This document shows positions 1-7,287 of a DNA stretch of 64,000 nucleotides, piece after piece. The DNA lies in the NCBI GenBank assembly GCA_017472085.1, contig JAFUQZ010000062.1:20627-84626 (forward strand). The letters are read 5' to 3'. Within the stretch, counting starts at the first letter, position 1; each line of letters begins with the position of its first letter. The translations under genes and the position numbers were made by a program. The notes beneath the pieces are model-generated. The model was not told the origin of the DNA, searched no databases, and was given only the letters and a program-made list of their open reading frames with translations. This stretch comes from Akkermansia sp. (lineage in GTDB: Bacteria; Verrucomicrobiota; Verrucomicrobiia; Verrucomicrobiales; Akkermansiaceae).

Positions 1-348
1 GAAGTACAGGAGCGAGCAGCCTACGCCACTTCCGTGCAATATGTGGAAGCCAATCAACGGCAGCTTAATACCCGCCTGTCTCAGGCGAAAAAAGCAAATA
101 GAGAACTCAGTCAAGTTACCTCTCAAAAAAACGGGAAACTGTCTGCGCAGCAAAAGAAAAAGGCAAAGGAGGCCATCAATAAAAATGTGAAGCTGATTGA
201 TAAAGATCTCGAAACCGCCCGTCAAGCGCAGAAAGAAGCTAAAGGCGCGGAACTGGATGCTCTCCGTCAGCAGATAGATGCACTGAGCAAGGAAAAACAG
301 AAATTGCAGAAAAACAGCAACAGCCTTTCCGCTCTTTCCAGTATTTAA
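1..348 (+). CDS. Partial lysine-rich coiled-coil protein, paralogue of the next gene
   Basis: The reading frame is open from the first base, so the 5' end lies outside the window; 115 residues remain. The GTG at base 34 is internal, not a start. The visible part is a charged, Lys/Gln/Ala-rich coiled coil that aligns with the C-terminal half of the next gene: both have an AYATS segment, a Q-x-x-L-x-x-R heptad pattern, a KK-rich middle and a closing SLSALSSI or ALNSLAAI. The missing N-terminus is therefore probably a lipoprotein signal and glycine zipper, as in the neighbour. The two genes are only 21 bases apart and probably arose by tandem duplication. The function is unknown; an envelope-anchored structural role is a guess. 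Confidence 0.75.
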   Translation, partial: EVQERAAYATSVQYVEANQRQLNTRLSQAKKANRELSQVTSQKNGKLSAQQKKKAKEAINKNVKLIDKDLETARQAQKEAKGAELDALRQQIDALSKEKQKLQKNSNSLSALSSI

Positions 349-369
349 CATGAGTGAAATAAGAAATAT

Positions 370-960
370 ATGAAAATCAAACGTTCCGTATTCATCATGC
401 TCCTTGTCAGCATTGGTGCGACCTCCCTTAATTCCTGCGCCAACATGAGCCGAGGCGAAATGATGGCCGGTGGTGCCGGTTTCGGCGCCGTCCTTGGCGG
501 TGTGGCAGGAAACATTATCGGTAATGACACCGTCGGCACACTCATCGGTGTTGGGGCCGGGGCTCTTGCCGGACTTATCGTCGGCTATGTCTGGAGTGAA
601 TCCATTGTGGAAGACCGTTCAGCCTATGCCACCAGCGCTGCCTACGTGCAGGCTAACAATCAGCAGCTCGATAATCGCATCCGTGAAGCACGCAAGGCCA
701 ATAAAGATACAGCCAACAATGTTTCTTCCATCAAGAAGAATAACAAGAAGATTTCTAAAAAGGATCGCGACAAGCAAAGCGCCGTCATGACTCAGAATAT
801 CAACCTGATGGAAAAGGATATTCAAACGGCCAAAAAAGCCGCTAAGGAAGCCTCCGGTTCCGAATTGCAGCAATTGCGTTCTCAAATCAATACTCTTTCC
901 GCTGAGAAAAAACAGATGGAGAAAAACCGTAGTGCGCTGAATTCTCTGGCGGCTATATGA
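370..960 (+). CDS. Glycine-zipper lipoprotein with C-terminal coiled coil
   Basis: This 196-residue protein has a signal peptide ending in a lipobox (LNSC at about residues 20-23), so it is probably lipidated and envelope-anchored. Residues about 33-72 are a glycine zipper (repeated G-x-x-x-G, for example GGAGFGAVLGG and GVGAGALAG), the hairpin seen in outer-membrane lipoproteins of the Rick_17kDa/YMGG type. The rest is a Lys/Gln/Asn-rich coiled coil shared with the gene before it. It has no catalytic motif. Glycine-zipper lipoproteins often associate with the outer membrane or stabilise it; whether this one does is inference. ATG at 370 is the natural start because it directly precedes the positively charged signal-peptide n-region. 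Confidence 0.8.
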   Translation: MKIKRSVFIMLLVSIGATSLNSCANMSRGEMMAGGAGFGAVLGGVAGNIIGNDTVGTLIGVGAGALAGLIVGYVWSESIVEDRSAYATSAAYVQANNQQLDNRIREARKANKDTANNVSSIKKNNKKISKKDRDKQSAVMTQNINLMEKDIQTAKKAAKEASGSELQQLRSQINTLSAEKKQMEKNRSALNSLAAI

Positions 961-1040
961 TTATTATATACATGTTTTCGACATAGAAACAACGCGGACA
1001 GTCATTCCATCAGAGATTTTAATGCCACACTTATCAGCTT

Positions 1041-2801
1041 ATGAAAAAGAAACTCATATCGATAATAGCATTGGGGGCAGCGGCTCTGTTGAGCTGTTGC
1101 GGCTCGATAAAAACCGCCTCGCTCGGGGGCGGTTCGTACCCCGGTAAAGATTATGTGACAAGTCTTCGCCCCAGCGCCGCTTCCAGACAGTATTTTGCCC
1201 AAATCGGCAACAAATCTCCCATAGAGTCCCTCACACGCGCTAATGCAGGGCGCAGCAAGAGCGGGGTGCGTTTTGTCGCGAATGACGGTATTCTGATTCC
1301 GGCCGGTGTCACCATCCAATTCTATAACAAGGGATATTGCATGGACCCCCAATTGCCGGCGCCTGTGTCGAATGAGGAGTACCAGCTTGTCCCCACATCC
1401 GCACTCATCCCGAGCCAACTGCAGGGTATCTATCAGAACCTTGTGAAACGCGCAGCCGCCGGTGATACCACGGTGAAGAGCAACATGCAAGGGCTTGTCT
1501 GGGCGCTGCGCACTGCCGGCACGGAAGGCAGCTATGCGGCTCGCCTTTCCTCCACCCAGAAACGCATTCTGGACAGCTGCTCCTCCCGCCCGGGGGAGTT
1601 TGAGCGCGTTCACAACAGCGGCCTGGCTACCGGCCGATTAGTCGGTGAGCTGTGGAAACTGGCAGATTCTGCCGTCAATGTGAGATTCGGTAACCGCACC
1701 TGGAAGCCCAGCGATTTCAGCAGTGCGGGTGCTTTCAATAGCGCCATTAACTCACAGTTAGACAGCCTTATTTCCATGGGGTCGAAACTGCCCATCCCGC
1801 GCACCGGATTTAATTATGGCGAGCCGGAACCCGGCATCTATACCGACATCAATGGTGCAGGCCTCTTGGCATTTAACGCTAAAATTGCCAACTCTACCAA
1901 CAAGGATTTCATTTTCTACCCCAGCAACTATGTCGGTCAGGTAGGCTCCGGATCGGTCCTCTCCGCCGTCTCTTTCGCCGCTTCCTCCAGCGTTACCCAG
2001 CGCCAGCGTGTCACTATGGGGCCGATTGCTCAGGTGAATGTTTTGGATAAACGCATACCTGATGCCCCGATTCCTAATGACGTAATACCGTTTAAAGGCC
2101 AATCTTGTGCAGAAAAAGCTAAGCAAATTGAGATGGCTGCACTTGCTGCTGCGGTGTATGGAGATTCTCGTTTTGCTGAGACTCTTGCCGAAAATAAAGG
2201 ATACAAATTACTACATGAGAATATTAAATATAGAATTGGCAATGACTATGTTAGTTCTTTATACATAAATGAACAAACGAAAACAGCATGCGTTGTATTC
2301 CGAGGAACAAACAATATCCTAGATGGGGTAGAGGATATAGGTTATTTTAAATCAAACTATAATTTAACACAAATAGTAGGTAACAATATATTTAAATTCA
2401 TAGACGATATTCCTAGATTTAAACATGCTCAACAATTCACAGAACTCGTTATCAAATCTTATCCAGGATATTCGATTAATCTAGTAGGCCATTCTCTTGG
2501 CGGCTCTGTAGTTCAATATGTAATGAGCAAGTTTCCATCAAAAAACATAGAAGCCTATACATTTAATTCATATGGTCTTCCTTATGCTCAAGGAATCAAA
2601 AAAGACAATAGAATAACTGATATCATTAATGGAAATGAGTTTATAAACATGCTTAATCTTTTAAAAACTTCTCGCACAACAGGCAAACAAGTAATGGTTG
2701 GCGCAGAGAACGGAGATAGTGATGACAGGTTAAATATTTGGGATGACAAACATAGCATCATTTCAACGCTTCTTAATATGACTCAGGATGGATGCAGATA
2801 G
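1041..2801 (+). CDS. Lipase class 3-like lipoprotein with unknown N-terminal half
   Basis: The 586-residue protein starts with a signal peptide and lipobox (LLSCCG, residues 16-21), so it is probably a surface or periplasmic lipoprotein. The first about 340 residues match nothing I recognise. The second half is an alpha/beta-hydrolase of the lipase-3 type: VVFRGT near residue 416 (oxyanion region), a GHSLGG nucleophile elbow with Ser485, and a candidate catalytic His571 in DDKHS. It probably hydrolyses a lipid ester, but the substrate is unknown. Base composition drops sharply near base 2040, close to the domain junction, so the hydrolase half may be a transferred or swapped module. The gene overlaps the next one by 10 bases, so the two are probably translated together. 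Confidence 0.75.
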   Translation: MKKKLISIIALGAAALLSCCGSIKTASLGGGSYPGKDYVTSLRPSAASRQYFAQIGNKSPIESLTRANAGRSKSGVRFVANDGILIPAGVTIQFYNKGYCMDPQLPAPVSNEEYQLVPTSALIPSQLQGIYQNLVKRAAAGDTTVKSNMQGLVWALRTAGTEGSYAARLSSTQKRILDSCSSRPGEFERVHNSGLATGRLVGELWKLADSAVNVRFGNRTWKPSDFSSAGAFNSAINSQLDSLISMGSKLPIPRTGFNYGEPEPGIYTDINGAGLLAFNAKIANSTNKDFIFYPSNYVGQVGSGSVLSAVSFAASSSVTQRQRVTMGPIAQVNVLDKRIPDAPIPNDVIPFKGQSCAEKAKQIEMAALAAAVYGDSRFAETLAENKGYKLLHENIKYRIGNDYVSSLYINEQTKTACVVFRGTNNILDGVEDIGYFKSNYNLTQIVGNNIFKFIDDIPRFKHAQQFTELVIKSYPGYSINLVGHSLGGSVVQYVMSKFPSKNIEAYTFNSYGLPYAQGIKKDNRITDIINGNEFINMLNLLKTSRTTGKQVMVGAENGDSDDRLNIWDDKHSIISTLLNMTQDGCR

Positions 2802-3451
2802 CAAATAAGATTTATTTCGCGTTATTAGTTATCATGGTTTCCTGTTGTAGTACACAAAAGACACCCGCAGATGCATGTGCGTTTCTGTGGAAACACAGAT
2901 TTGAGGATGAGTCAATTTTATATCGGTTTGATTTATTATCCGAAGTTGCAGGTATAAATAAACGTACTCAAACTGAGGTAAAGCTTATCATCCAAGAAAA
3001 CAACCTCCTCCATGCAGAGACCTTACCCGGAGGGAAGATAGTCATCTCAACCGGTTTTCTGGATAACATGCAGTATGAAGCAGAGCTTGCGTTTGTCCTG
3101 GCACATGAGATGGGTCATGTGCTGGGGCAGCATGCTGAGAGAGAGCTGGCGCTGGCAGGCACCCCGGAAGGGGAGCGGGGGGCTCAGGCTCGCAGGCTGC
3201 GCTGTGAGCTGGAGGCAGACCGCGAGGGTTTGCTGTTGATGGCGCGTGCCGGATATGATCCTCGCGTGGGGCTGCGATTCTGGCATCGCTTCACCAGCAC
3301 CCCGGAAGCCGTGTTGCAACAGCAGCTTGCCGGCACGCATCCCAGCCATGAGGAACGGATGCGTGCCCTGCAGTCCGCGCTGCCGGAAGCCATGCAGCTG
3401 TACCGCCTCGCAGAAAAGCAGGTGGGCAGAGGAAGTCGACTCAGAAAGTGA
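2792..3451 (+). CDS. M48-family zinc metallopeptidase lipoprotein
   Basis: This 219-residue protein has a short signal peptide with a cysteine lipobox (VSCC, about residues 16-19). The catalytic HExxH is HEMGH (His105, Glu106, His109), and ELEAD near residue 139 supplies the third zinc ligand, as in M48 (Ste24/BepA/LoiP-like) proteases. The region after the active site is short, so this is a minimal M48 domain without TPR repeats. Family members degrade or process envelope proteins. The first third is AT-rich and the rest GC-rich. The gene ends 109 bases upstream of the first RiPP precursor on the same strand. It could therefore act as a leader protease, but ordinary envelope quality control is equally possible. 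Confidence 0.8.
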   Translation: MQIANKIYFALLVIMVSCCSTQKTPADACAFLWKHRFEDESILYRFDLLSEVAGINKRTQTEVKLIIQENNLLHAETLPGGKIVISTGFLDNMQYEAELAFVLAHEMGHVLGQHAERELALAGTPEGERGAQARRLRCELEADREGLLLMARAGYDPRVGLRFWHRFTSTPEAVLQQQLAGTHPSHEERMRALQSALPEAMQLYRLAEKQVGRGSRLRK

Positions 3452-3492
3452 TTCTATGCCATTCTGTGTTGAAATAACAAAAAATCGTCGGG

Positions 3493-3520
3493 TGTACACA
3501 AATGCCAACGTTTGTGTGCA
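3493..3520 (+). promoter_or_regulatory. Inverted repeat upstream of precursor peptide 1
   Basis: Arms 3493-3502 and 3511-3520 can pair over 10 bp (one G-U) around an 8-base loop; the core is ACACAAA/TTTGTGT. No T-run follows, so it is not an intrinsic terminator of the M48 gene. It lies 41 bases before the first precursor ATG, at operator distance. No convincing -35/-10 pair is visible between it and the ATG; TAGAAA (3533) and TATAAA (3539) are candidate -10 boxes. Confidence 0.35.
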
Positions 3521-3560
3521 GTAGAAACAAAATAGAAATATAAACCAAACATCATAAACT

Positions 3561-3665
3561 ATGCTTACTCCTATTGTAACCGTAGGTTCATCACAGGCCG
3601 ACGCCGGCTGCTGCGATGTGTTCGGCTATGGCGGTGGTGCTCGCTGCACCTGCAATTATCAGTAA
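3561..3665 (+). CDS. Cysteine-rich RiPP precursor peptide 1 (34 aa)
   Basis: This is a 34-codon gene too short for routine gene calling. The peptide starts MLTPIV, has GS at residues 9-10, GCCDVF at 16-21, a Gly-rich variable stretch (GYGGGAR) at 22-28 and ends CTCNYQ at 29-34. All four cysteines are conserved in the second copy at 3791, as are the N-terminal MLTPIV, the CCDVF block and the C-terminal CTCNYQ. Only the middle varies in sequence and length. Conserved ends around a variable centre, placed directly before two SPASM maturases, are what one expects of a RiPP precursor. There is no double-Gly leader. The likely modified region is residues 17-34. No family name is known to me. Confidence 0.85.
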   Translation: MLTPIVTVGSSQADAGCCDVFGYGGGARCTCNYQ

Positions 3666-3687
3666 TTGACAGTCAAATACCAAATTC

Positions 3688-3724
3688 CGGCGGGGGTGTC
3701 TCGCTTGCATCCCCGCCGCTTTTA
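3688..3724 (+). terminator. Intrinsic terminator after precursor 1
   Basis: Arms 3688-3698 (CGGCGGGGGTG) and 3708-3718 (CATCCCCGCCG) form an 11-bp stem with one G-U pair and a 9-base loop, followed by CTTTT. It is nearly identical to the terminator after precursor 2. Partial termination here would give much more peptide mRNA than maturase mRNA. Confidence 0.85.
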
Positions 3725-3790
3725 AATTAAGAGCAACATTCTTATTCAGGATTCCATCTTTATTTATTCACCTATCATTCACTTACGACT

Positions 3791-3883
3791 ATGCTTACTC
3801 CGATTGTTGCCACCGGTTCGACTCAGGTTGAGGGGGGCTGCTGCGATGTATTCTTCCCTGACTGTACCTGCAATTATCAATAA
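3791..3883 (+). CDS. Cysteine-rich RiPP precursor peptide 2 (30 aa)
   Basis: This tandem paralogue of precursor 1 starts 230 bases further on. The 30-residue peptide begins MLTPIVATGS, has GCCDVF at residues 16-21 (same numbering as copy 1), a shortened middle (FPD, 22-24) and CTCNYQ at 25-30. All four cysteines are kept, but the loop between the CC pair and the CTC motif is 10 residues in copy 1 and 6 in copy 2. Synonymous and conservative changes (GTA/GTT, TCA/TCG) show that the frame is under coding constraint. A repeated terminator follows, then the maturase genes. It is probably a second substrate of the same enzymes, giving a different ring size. Confidence 0.85.
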   Translation: MLTPIVATGSTQVEGGCCDVFFPDCTCNYQ

Positions 3884-3905
3884 TTGACAGTCAAACACCA
3901 AATTC

Positions 3906-3942
3906 CGGCGGGGGTGTCTCGCTTGCATCCCCGCCGCTTTTA
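3906..3942 (+). terminator. Intrinsic terminator after precursor 2
   Basis: The same stem as after precursor 1: arms 3906-3916 and 3926-3936, a 9-base loop, then CTTTT. It separates the peptide genes from the maturase operon, so the enzymes are made from read-through transcripts or from an unseen promoter in 3943-4029. Confidence 0.85.
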
Positions 3943-4029
3943 AATGAAGAGCAGCATTCATCTTCGCGATTTGTCTCGCATTTATTCACCTCGTTCAGCA
4001 GGGTGTTTATTTTATATGATAAAAACAAC

Positions 4030-5412
4030 ATGAAAGAGTTAGAAGAAAAAGGGATATTTTTCATACCTGCCGGGAACGAATTCGGGCAGGCAGATAATGA
4101 GACGGTATATATTGTATACGCGCCGCTATCGGGGCGTTCTTTTTTGATAAGCGGACGGGAAAAAGACAACATAGAGCAAAAGCTATTGCTGCTATCAGAA
4201 GCAACAGAAGACGTAACAGATCCTTTACAGGTATTGTTTGCCGAGAAAAAACGGCGGCAATGGCTTCAATTTGAAATTGCACCGGAGGATTGTCTGAATC
4301 TGACCATTCTGCCCAATCACCGCTGCAATTTTCAATGCGCGTACTGCTATTCTGCCGGAGGGCGTGGCGGTGCGGAATTAACTGCGGCTCAGGTAACATC
4401 CCTGGCATCATGGTCGCTAAAGCATTGTGCTCAGAAAAAAAGGCCTTGCCGCATACTGTATCTGGGTGGAGGAGAGCCCCTCTTATCGTGGGCTACTGTA
4501 CGAGAAAGCATTTTACAGATAGAGGAATGCAACAAAGAACACAACGTCCCGCTGGAGTTGTCCATCAGTACCAACGGGTCTCTGCTCACTCCGGATAAGA
4601 TAGAGTTCCTGCGCGAGCATAAGGTGCGGGTGCAGGTGTCTTTTGAAGTGCTGGAAGATGTGCAGAATGCTCAGCGCGGGCATTACGACCTCGTACATGC
4701 CAACATTCAGGCTGCCATAGCTGCCGGTCTGATTCCCGCTATCCATTCCGTCATCACAGAGACGAATGTTGAGCGCATGGAAGAAGTGGTACGAACAGCC
4801 CACGAACAATATCCCGAATTGAAAAAACTGGGATTGGAACCGGTAGTGGATGCACAGCTGCTGGCGGATGTTCAATCAGCAGGGCGTTTCTATGAGCGTT
4901 TTTATGAAGGTTATATTAAAGCTGAAACGCTTTGCCGAGAGTACGGAATTGAACTGCTGACCTCTTGCAGCAAGGCGTTGGAAACAGTCAGAACGCATTA
5001 TTGCGCAGGGCAAATCACGCTTACTCCTCTGGGGGCGTTCTCTGCGTGCGAAGCCATCAGCAATCCTAAAGAAGATGGCTATGCCGAAGTCATTTTCGGA
5101 AAATTGGATGCCGGAGGAGAACCGGAGTTCGACATGAAGAACTTTCGCCGCTATCATCCTGCAAGGCCAAGTTTTGAGCGTGATAAGTGCGACATCTGCT
5201 GGGCACGATGGAACTGCGGGGGCGGCTGTAACTATAAGCGCCGCACTCTGACTGAAGAAGTGTTCGATGAGTACTGCCGATTGAACAGACGACTCATGGA
5301 GCATTTCCTTGCCAACAAGTTGCGCCGCGAGTATGCACAGGCTATGCAGGGTGCAAACCTGGATGCAGCAGTAAATAACATATTCTCTCAACACAAAGAA
5401 AATCATGAGTGA
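4030..5412 (+). CDS. Radical SAM/SPASM peptide maturase 1
   Basis: The 460-residue protein has three parts. Residues 1 to about 90 are an N-terminal domain carrying IPAG and VYAPLSG motifs, also present in the next protein; it may be the precursor-binding (RRE-like) part. The radical SAM core carries Cys99-x3-Cys103-x2-Cys106 (CNFQCAYC) for the SAM-binding 4Fe-4S cluster and a GGGEP motif. The C-terminal SPASM domain starts at Cys325 (C-x9-G-x4-C) and continues C-x2-C-x5-C-x3-C from Cys387 plus a final Cys, the full seven-cysteine pattern for two auxiliary clusters. Such enzymes install C-S, C-C or epimerisation changes in peptides. An upstream GTG (4003) is in frame, but ATG 4030 gives an N-terminus matching maturase 2. 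The 3' end overlaps the next gene by 8 bases. Confidence 0.9.
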   Translation: MKELEEKGIFFIPAGNEFGQADNETVYIVYAPLSGRSFLISGREKDNIEQKLLLLSEATEDVTDPLQVLFAEKKRRQWLQFEIAPEDCLNLTILPNHRCNFQCAYCYSAGGRGGAELTAAQVTSLASWSLKHCAQKKRPCRILYLGGGEPLLSWATVRESILQIEECNKEHNVPLELSISTNGSLLTPDKIEFLREHKVRVQVSFEVLEDVQNAQRGHYDLVHANIQAAIAAGLIPAIHSVITETNVERMEEVVRTAHEQYPELKKLGLEPVVDAQLLADVQSAGRFYERFYEGYIKAETLCREYGIELLTSCSKALETVRTHYCAGQITLTPLGAFSACEAISNPKEDGYAEVIFGKLDAGGEPEFDMKNFRRYHPARPSFERDKCDICWARWNCGGGCNYKRRTLTEEVFDEYCRLNRRLMEHFLANKLRREYAQAMQGANLDAAVNNIFSQHKENHE

Positions 5413-6745
5413 CACATCCCCCCTGGAACCGGAGGTCTACACTATACCGGCCGGTGAATATTTCGGCCATGATAACGAGGCTGTACAAATCGCCTATGCC
5501 CCGCTGTACGGAGCCTACACACTGGTGGATTCAAAGGAAGCAAGAGCTTTGCTGGAGACATCAACCCACGATGCGGACTTCATCAAGGCTCTGAAATCGC
5601 TGCCCATCTTGCCGCTGCTTCCCACACCGCCGACAACAGATGATATATGGGAGGTTGATTTGTTGCTTAACAATATCTGCAATTTTCACTGCTCGTATTG
5701 TTACTCAGCAGCGGGACGATCCAACAAGCGGATGCCCGACGCTGCGTGGAAAAAAACAGTTGATTTCATTTTTGCCCAGGATAAAAAAGATAAGTTGCCT
5801 GTAAGGTTCAGCTTTTCCGGCGGGGGAGAGCCCCTCATCAGTTTCCCGGAAATACGTCGTGTTGTAAGTTATATAGAGCAGAAACAACAGGAAAACGGAC
5901 GTCCCTATACGCTGGGGCTGGTCACCAATGGAAGTCTGCTGACAGATGAAATTATCGAATATATCCGCGAAAAGAAAATACAGATTGTTGTTTCGTTTGA
6001 AGTATTGCCCGAGTTGCAGAACAGAGAACGCGGATCGTGGGATAAAGTGAATGCCAATCTGCACCGTATGCATGAGTTGGGCTGTCCTTTCGGTATACGC
6101 TCACCTCTTACAGAAGATGCACTTCCTCACTTGCCGGCCATGGTGGATAGGCTGGCAGAGCAGTTCCCCTTTATACATTCACTGGTAGTAGAGCCCGTGC
6201 ATTCTCCGGAGTGGTATGGCAGCGCTGAAAAGTTAAGCGCCTATTTTGATTTGTTTTTCAAAACATACACGGAGGCGGTTGAACAAGCGGCTAAATTGGG
6301 AATTGCGTTGGTTAGTAATGCGTTCTCTCTGCTGAAATACAGACGTAAGGCCAAGTGCATGTGCAAGGCTGTGGTTACGGCCGAAGGTTCCATTTCTCAT
6401 TGTGCACGAGTAGCAGCCTCAACCGAACCTCTGTACGACCGTTTTGTATACGGTCATGCGGGCACTCCCGGAACTGCAGCGTTGAGCTTTAACCAGGATA
6501 TGTTTACGTTCATCAATAAACGCAACATATTTGACCAACCCGAATGTGTGCACTGCTTTGCACGCTGGAACTGTGGCGGGGATTGCAGCCTGTTCCGACA
6601 GACTTATCCTGCGGAGTGTTACGAGGTTTCCTGTGATTTTACCAAACGCTGTCTGGTATGGGAAATGCTTCGAAACATGAGGAAACGCTTTGAATACACA
6701 AATCCGGGACAGTCTTTTGAGGATTATGTGCGCTGCTCAATCTGA
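5405..6745 (+). CDS. Radical SAM/SPASM peptide maturase 2
   Basis: This 446-residue protein is clearly homologous to maturase 1 over its whole length but well diverged, so the pair is an old duplication. It has the N-terminal IPAG and AYAPLYG motifs, Cys92-x3-Cys96-x2-Cys99 (CNFHCSYC), a GGGEP motif and a complete SPASM pattern: C-x9-G-x4-C in the CMCKAVV segment, then CVHCFARWNCGGDC and a later Cys. All cluster ligands are kept, so it should be active. Two different SPASM enzymes beside two four-cysteine precursors suggest two separate modification steps or one enzyme per substrate. Translation is coupled to maturase 1 by an 8-base overlap, and the end overlaps the formyltransferase start by 20 bases. 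Confidence 0.9.
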   Translation: MSDTSPLEPEVYTIPAGEYFGHDNEAVQIAYAPLYGAYTLVDSKEARALLETSTHDADFIKALKSLPILPLLPTPPTTDDIWEVDLLLNNICNFHCSYCYSAAGRSNKRMPDAAWKKTVDFIFAQDKKDKLPVRFSFSGGGEPLISFPEIRRVVSYIEQKQQENGRPYTLGLVTNGSLLTDEIIEYIREKKIQIVVSFEVLPELQNRERGSWDKVNANLHRMHELGCPFGIRSPLTEDALPHLPAMVDRLAEQFPFIHSLVVEPVHSPEWYGSAEKLSAYFDLFFKTYTEAVEQAAKLGIALVSNAFSLLKYRRKAKCMCKAVVTAEGSISHCARVAASTEPLYDRFVYGHAGTPGTAALSFNQDMFTFINKRNIFDQPECVHCFARWNCGGDCSLFRQTYPAECYEVSCDFTKRCLVWEMLRNMRKRFEYTNPGQSFEDYVRCSI

Positions 6746-7286
6746 GCTTAGGTGTGTTCTCTTTACGAACCGACTCAGTCCTGTTGTCCCGGCTCTGGCC
6801 AATACAGAGGGGCTGAGATTGGTGGGGCTTGTGCATCCGACTCACCCCATTGACACGGCTGACGCCATGCGGCAGCATATTTCTGCCGAAATTCCGTTAT
6901 TCGAATACCATCCGGAGCAGGGGGTATCATTGTCTGCGTTTCTTCGTAACATCAATGCACAACTGCTGGTGGTGTACGGCTTTCAGCATATTATATCGGC
7001 TGCTATTCTGGAACAATGCCCCGGCGTAAACCTTCATCCCAGTCTTTTACCCGCTTATCCCGGATTAAATCCATGGACAGATCAAATGAAAGCGAGTCCA
7101 ACGACCGGAGGTTATACAGTCCACAAGCTTTCACCCCATGCGGACTCAGGAGAGATTCTGGCCCGGGCAGAGTTTCCCTGGCCGTATGGTCTGACAGATT
7201 TGAGCCAAATACGTGATGTCACTCTCCGAGATTGCGGTGTTCCGTTGCTCATTAAAACTTTGCTTAAATCAACCATTTCCAAATAA
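6726..7286 (+). CDS. Stand-alone formyltransferase-fold tailoring enzyme
   Basis: The 186-residue protein has the glycinamide-ribotide/methionyl-tRNA formyltransferase fold. The catalytic triad is visible: Asn102 and His104 in NLHPSLLP and Asp140 in HADSGEIL, with a LLPAYPGLNP loop typical of 10-formyltetrahydrofolate enzymes. There is no C-terminal tRNA-binding domain as in Fmt, and the protein is slightly shorter than PurN. Its place between two peptide maturases and a cobalamin radical SAM enzyme makes formylation of the modified peptide the likely role, for example at an exposed amine. That is inference. ATG 6726 is preferred to an in-frame TTG at 6690, which would give a 56-base overlap. 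One base separates its stop from the next ATG. Confidence 0.8.
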   Translation: MCAAQSELRCVLFTNRLSPVVPALANTEGLRLVGLVHPTHPIDTADAMRQHISAEIPLFEYHPEQGVSLSAFLRNINAQLLVVYGFQHIISAAILEQCPGVNLHPSLLPAYPGLNPWTDQMKASPTTGGYTVHKLSPHADSGEILARAEFPWPYGLTDLSQIRDVTLRDCGVPLLIKTLLKSTISK

Positions 7287-7287
7287 T

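Larger units (their letters stand above)
3561..3998 (+). repeat. Tandem duplication of precursor-plus-terminator unit
   Basis: Unit 1 (3561 to about 3780) and unit 2 (3791 to about 3998) share the peptide gene, an almost identical 70-base 3' region that includes the terminator, and a more diverged tail that ends TTTATTCACCT in both. The tail of unit 2 is the region immediately upstream of the first maturase, so it occupies the position a third peptide would take. Confidence 0.8.

Noticed and set aside
3779..3961. Minus-strand 60-codon frame over precursor peptide 2
   Set aside because: It crosses the terminator; the plus-strand peptide is conserved in two copies.
4003..4029. GTG 4003 as start of the first maturase
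   Set aside because: It would add nine residues with no counterpart in the paralogous maturase; ATG 4030 aligns with it.
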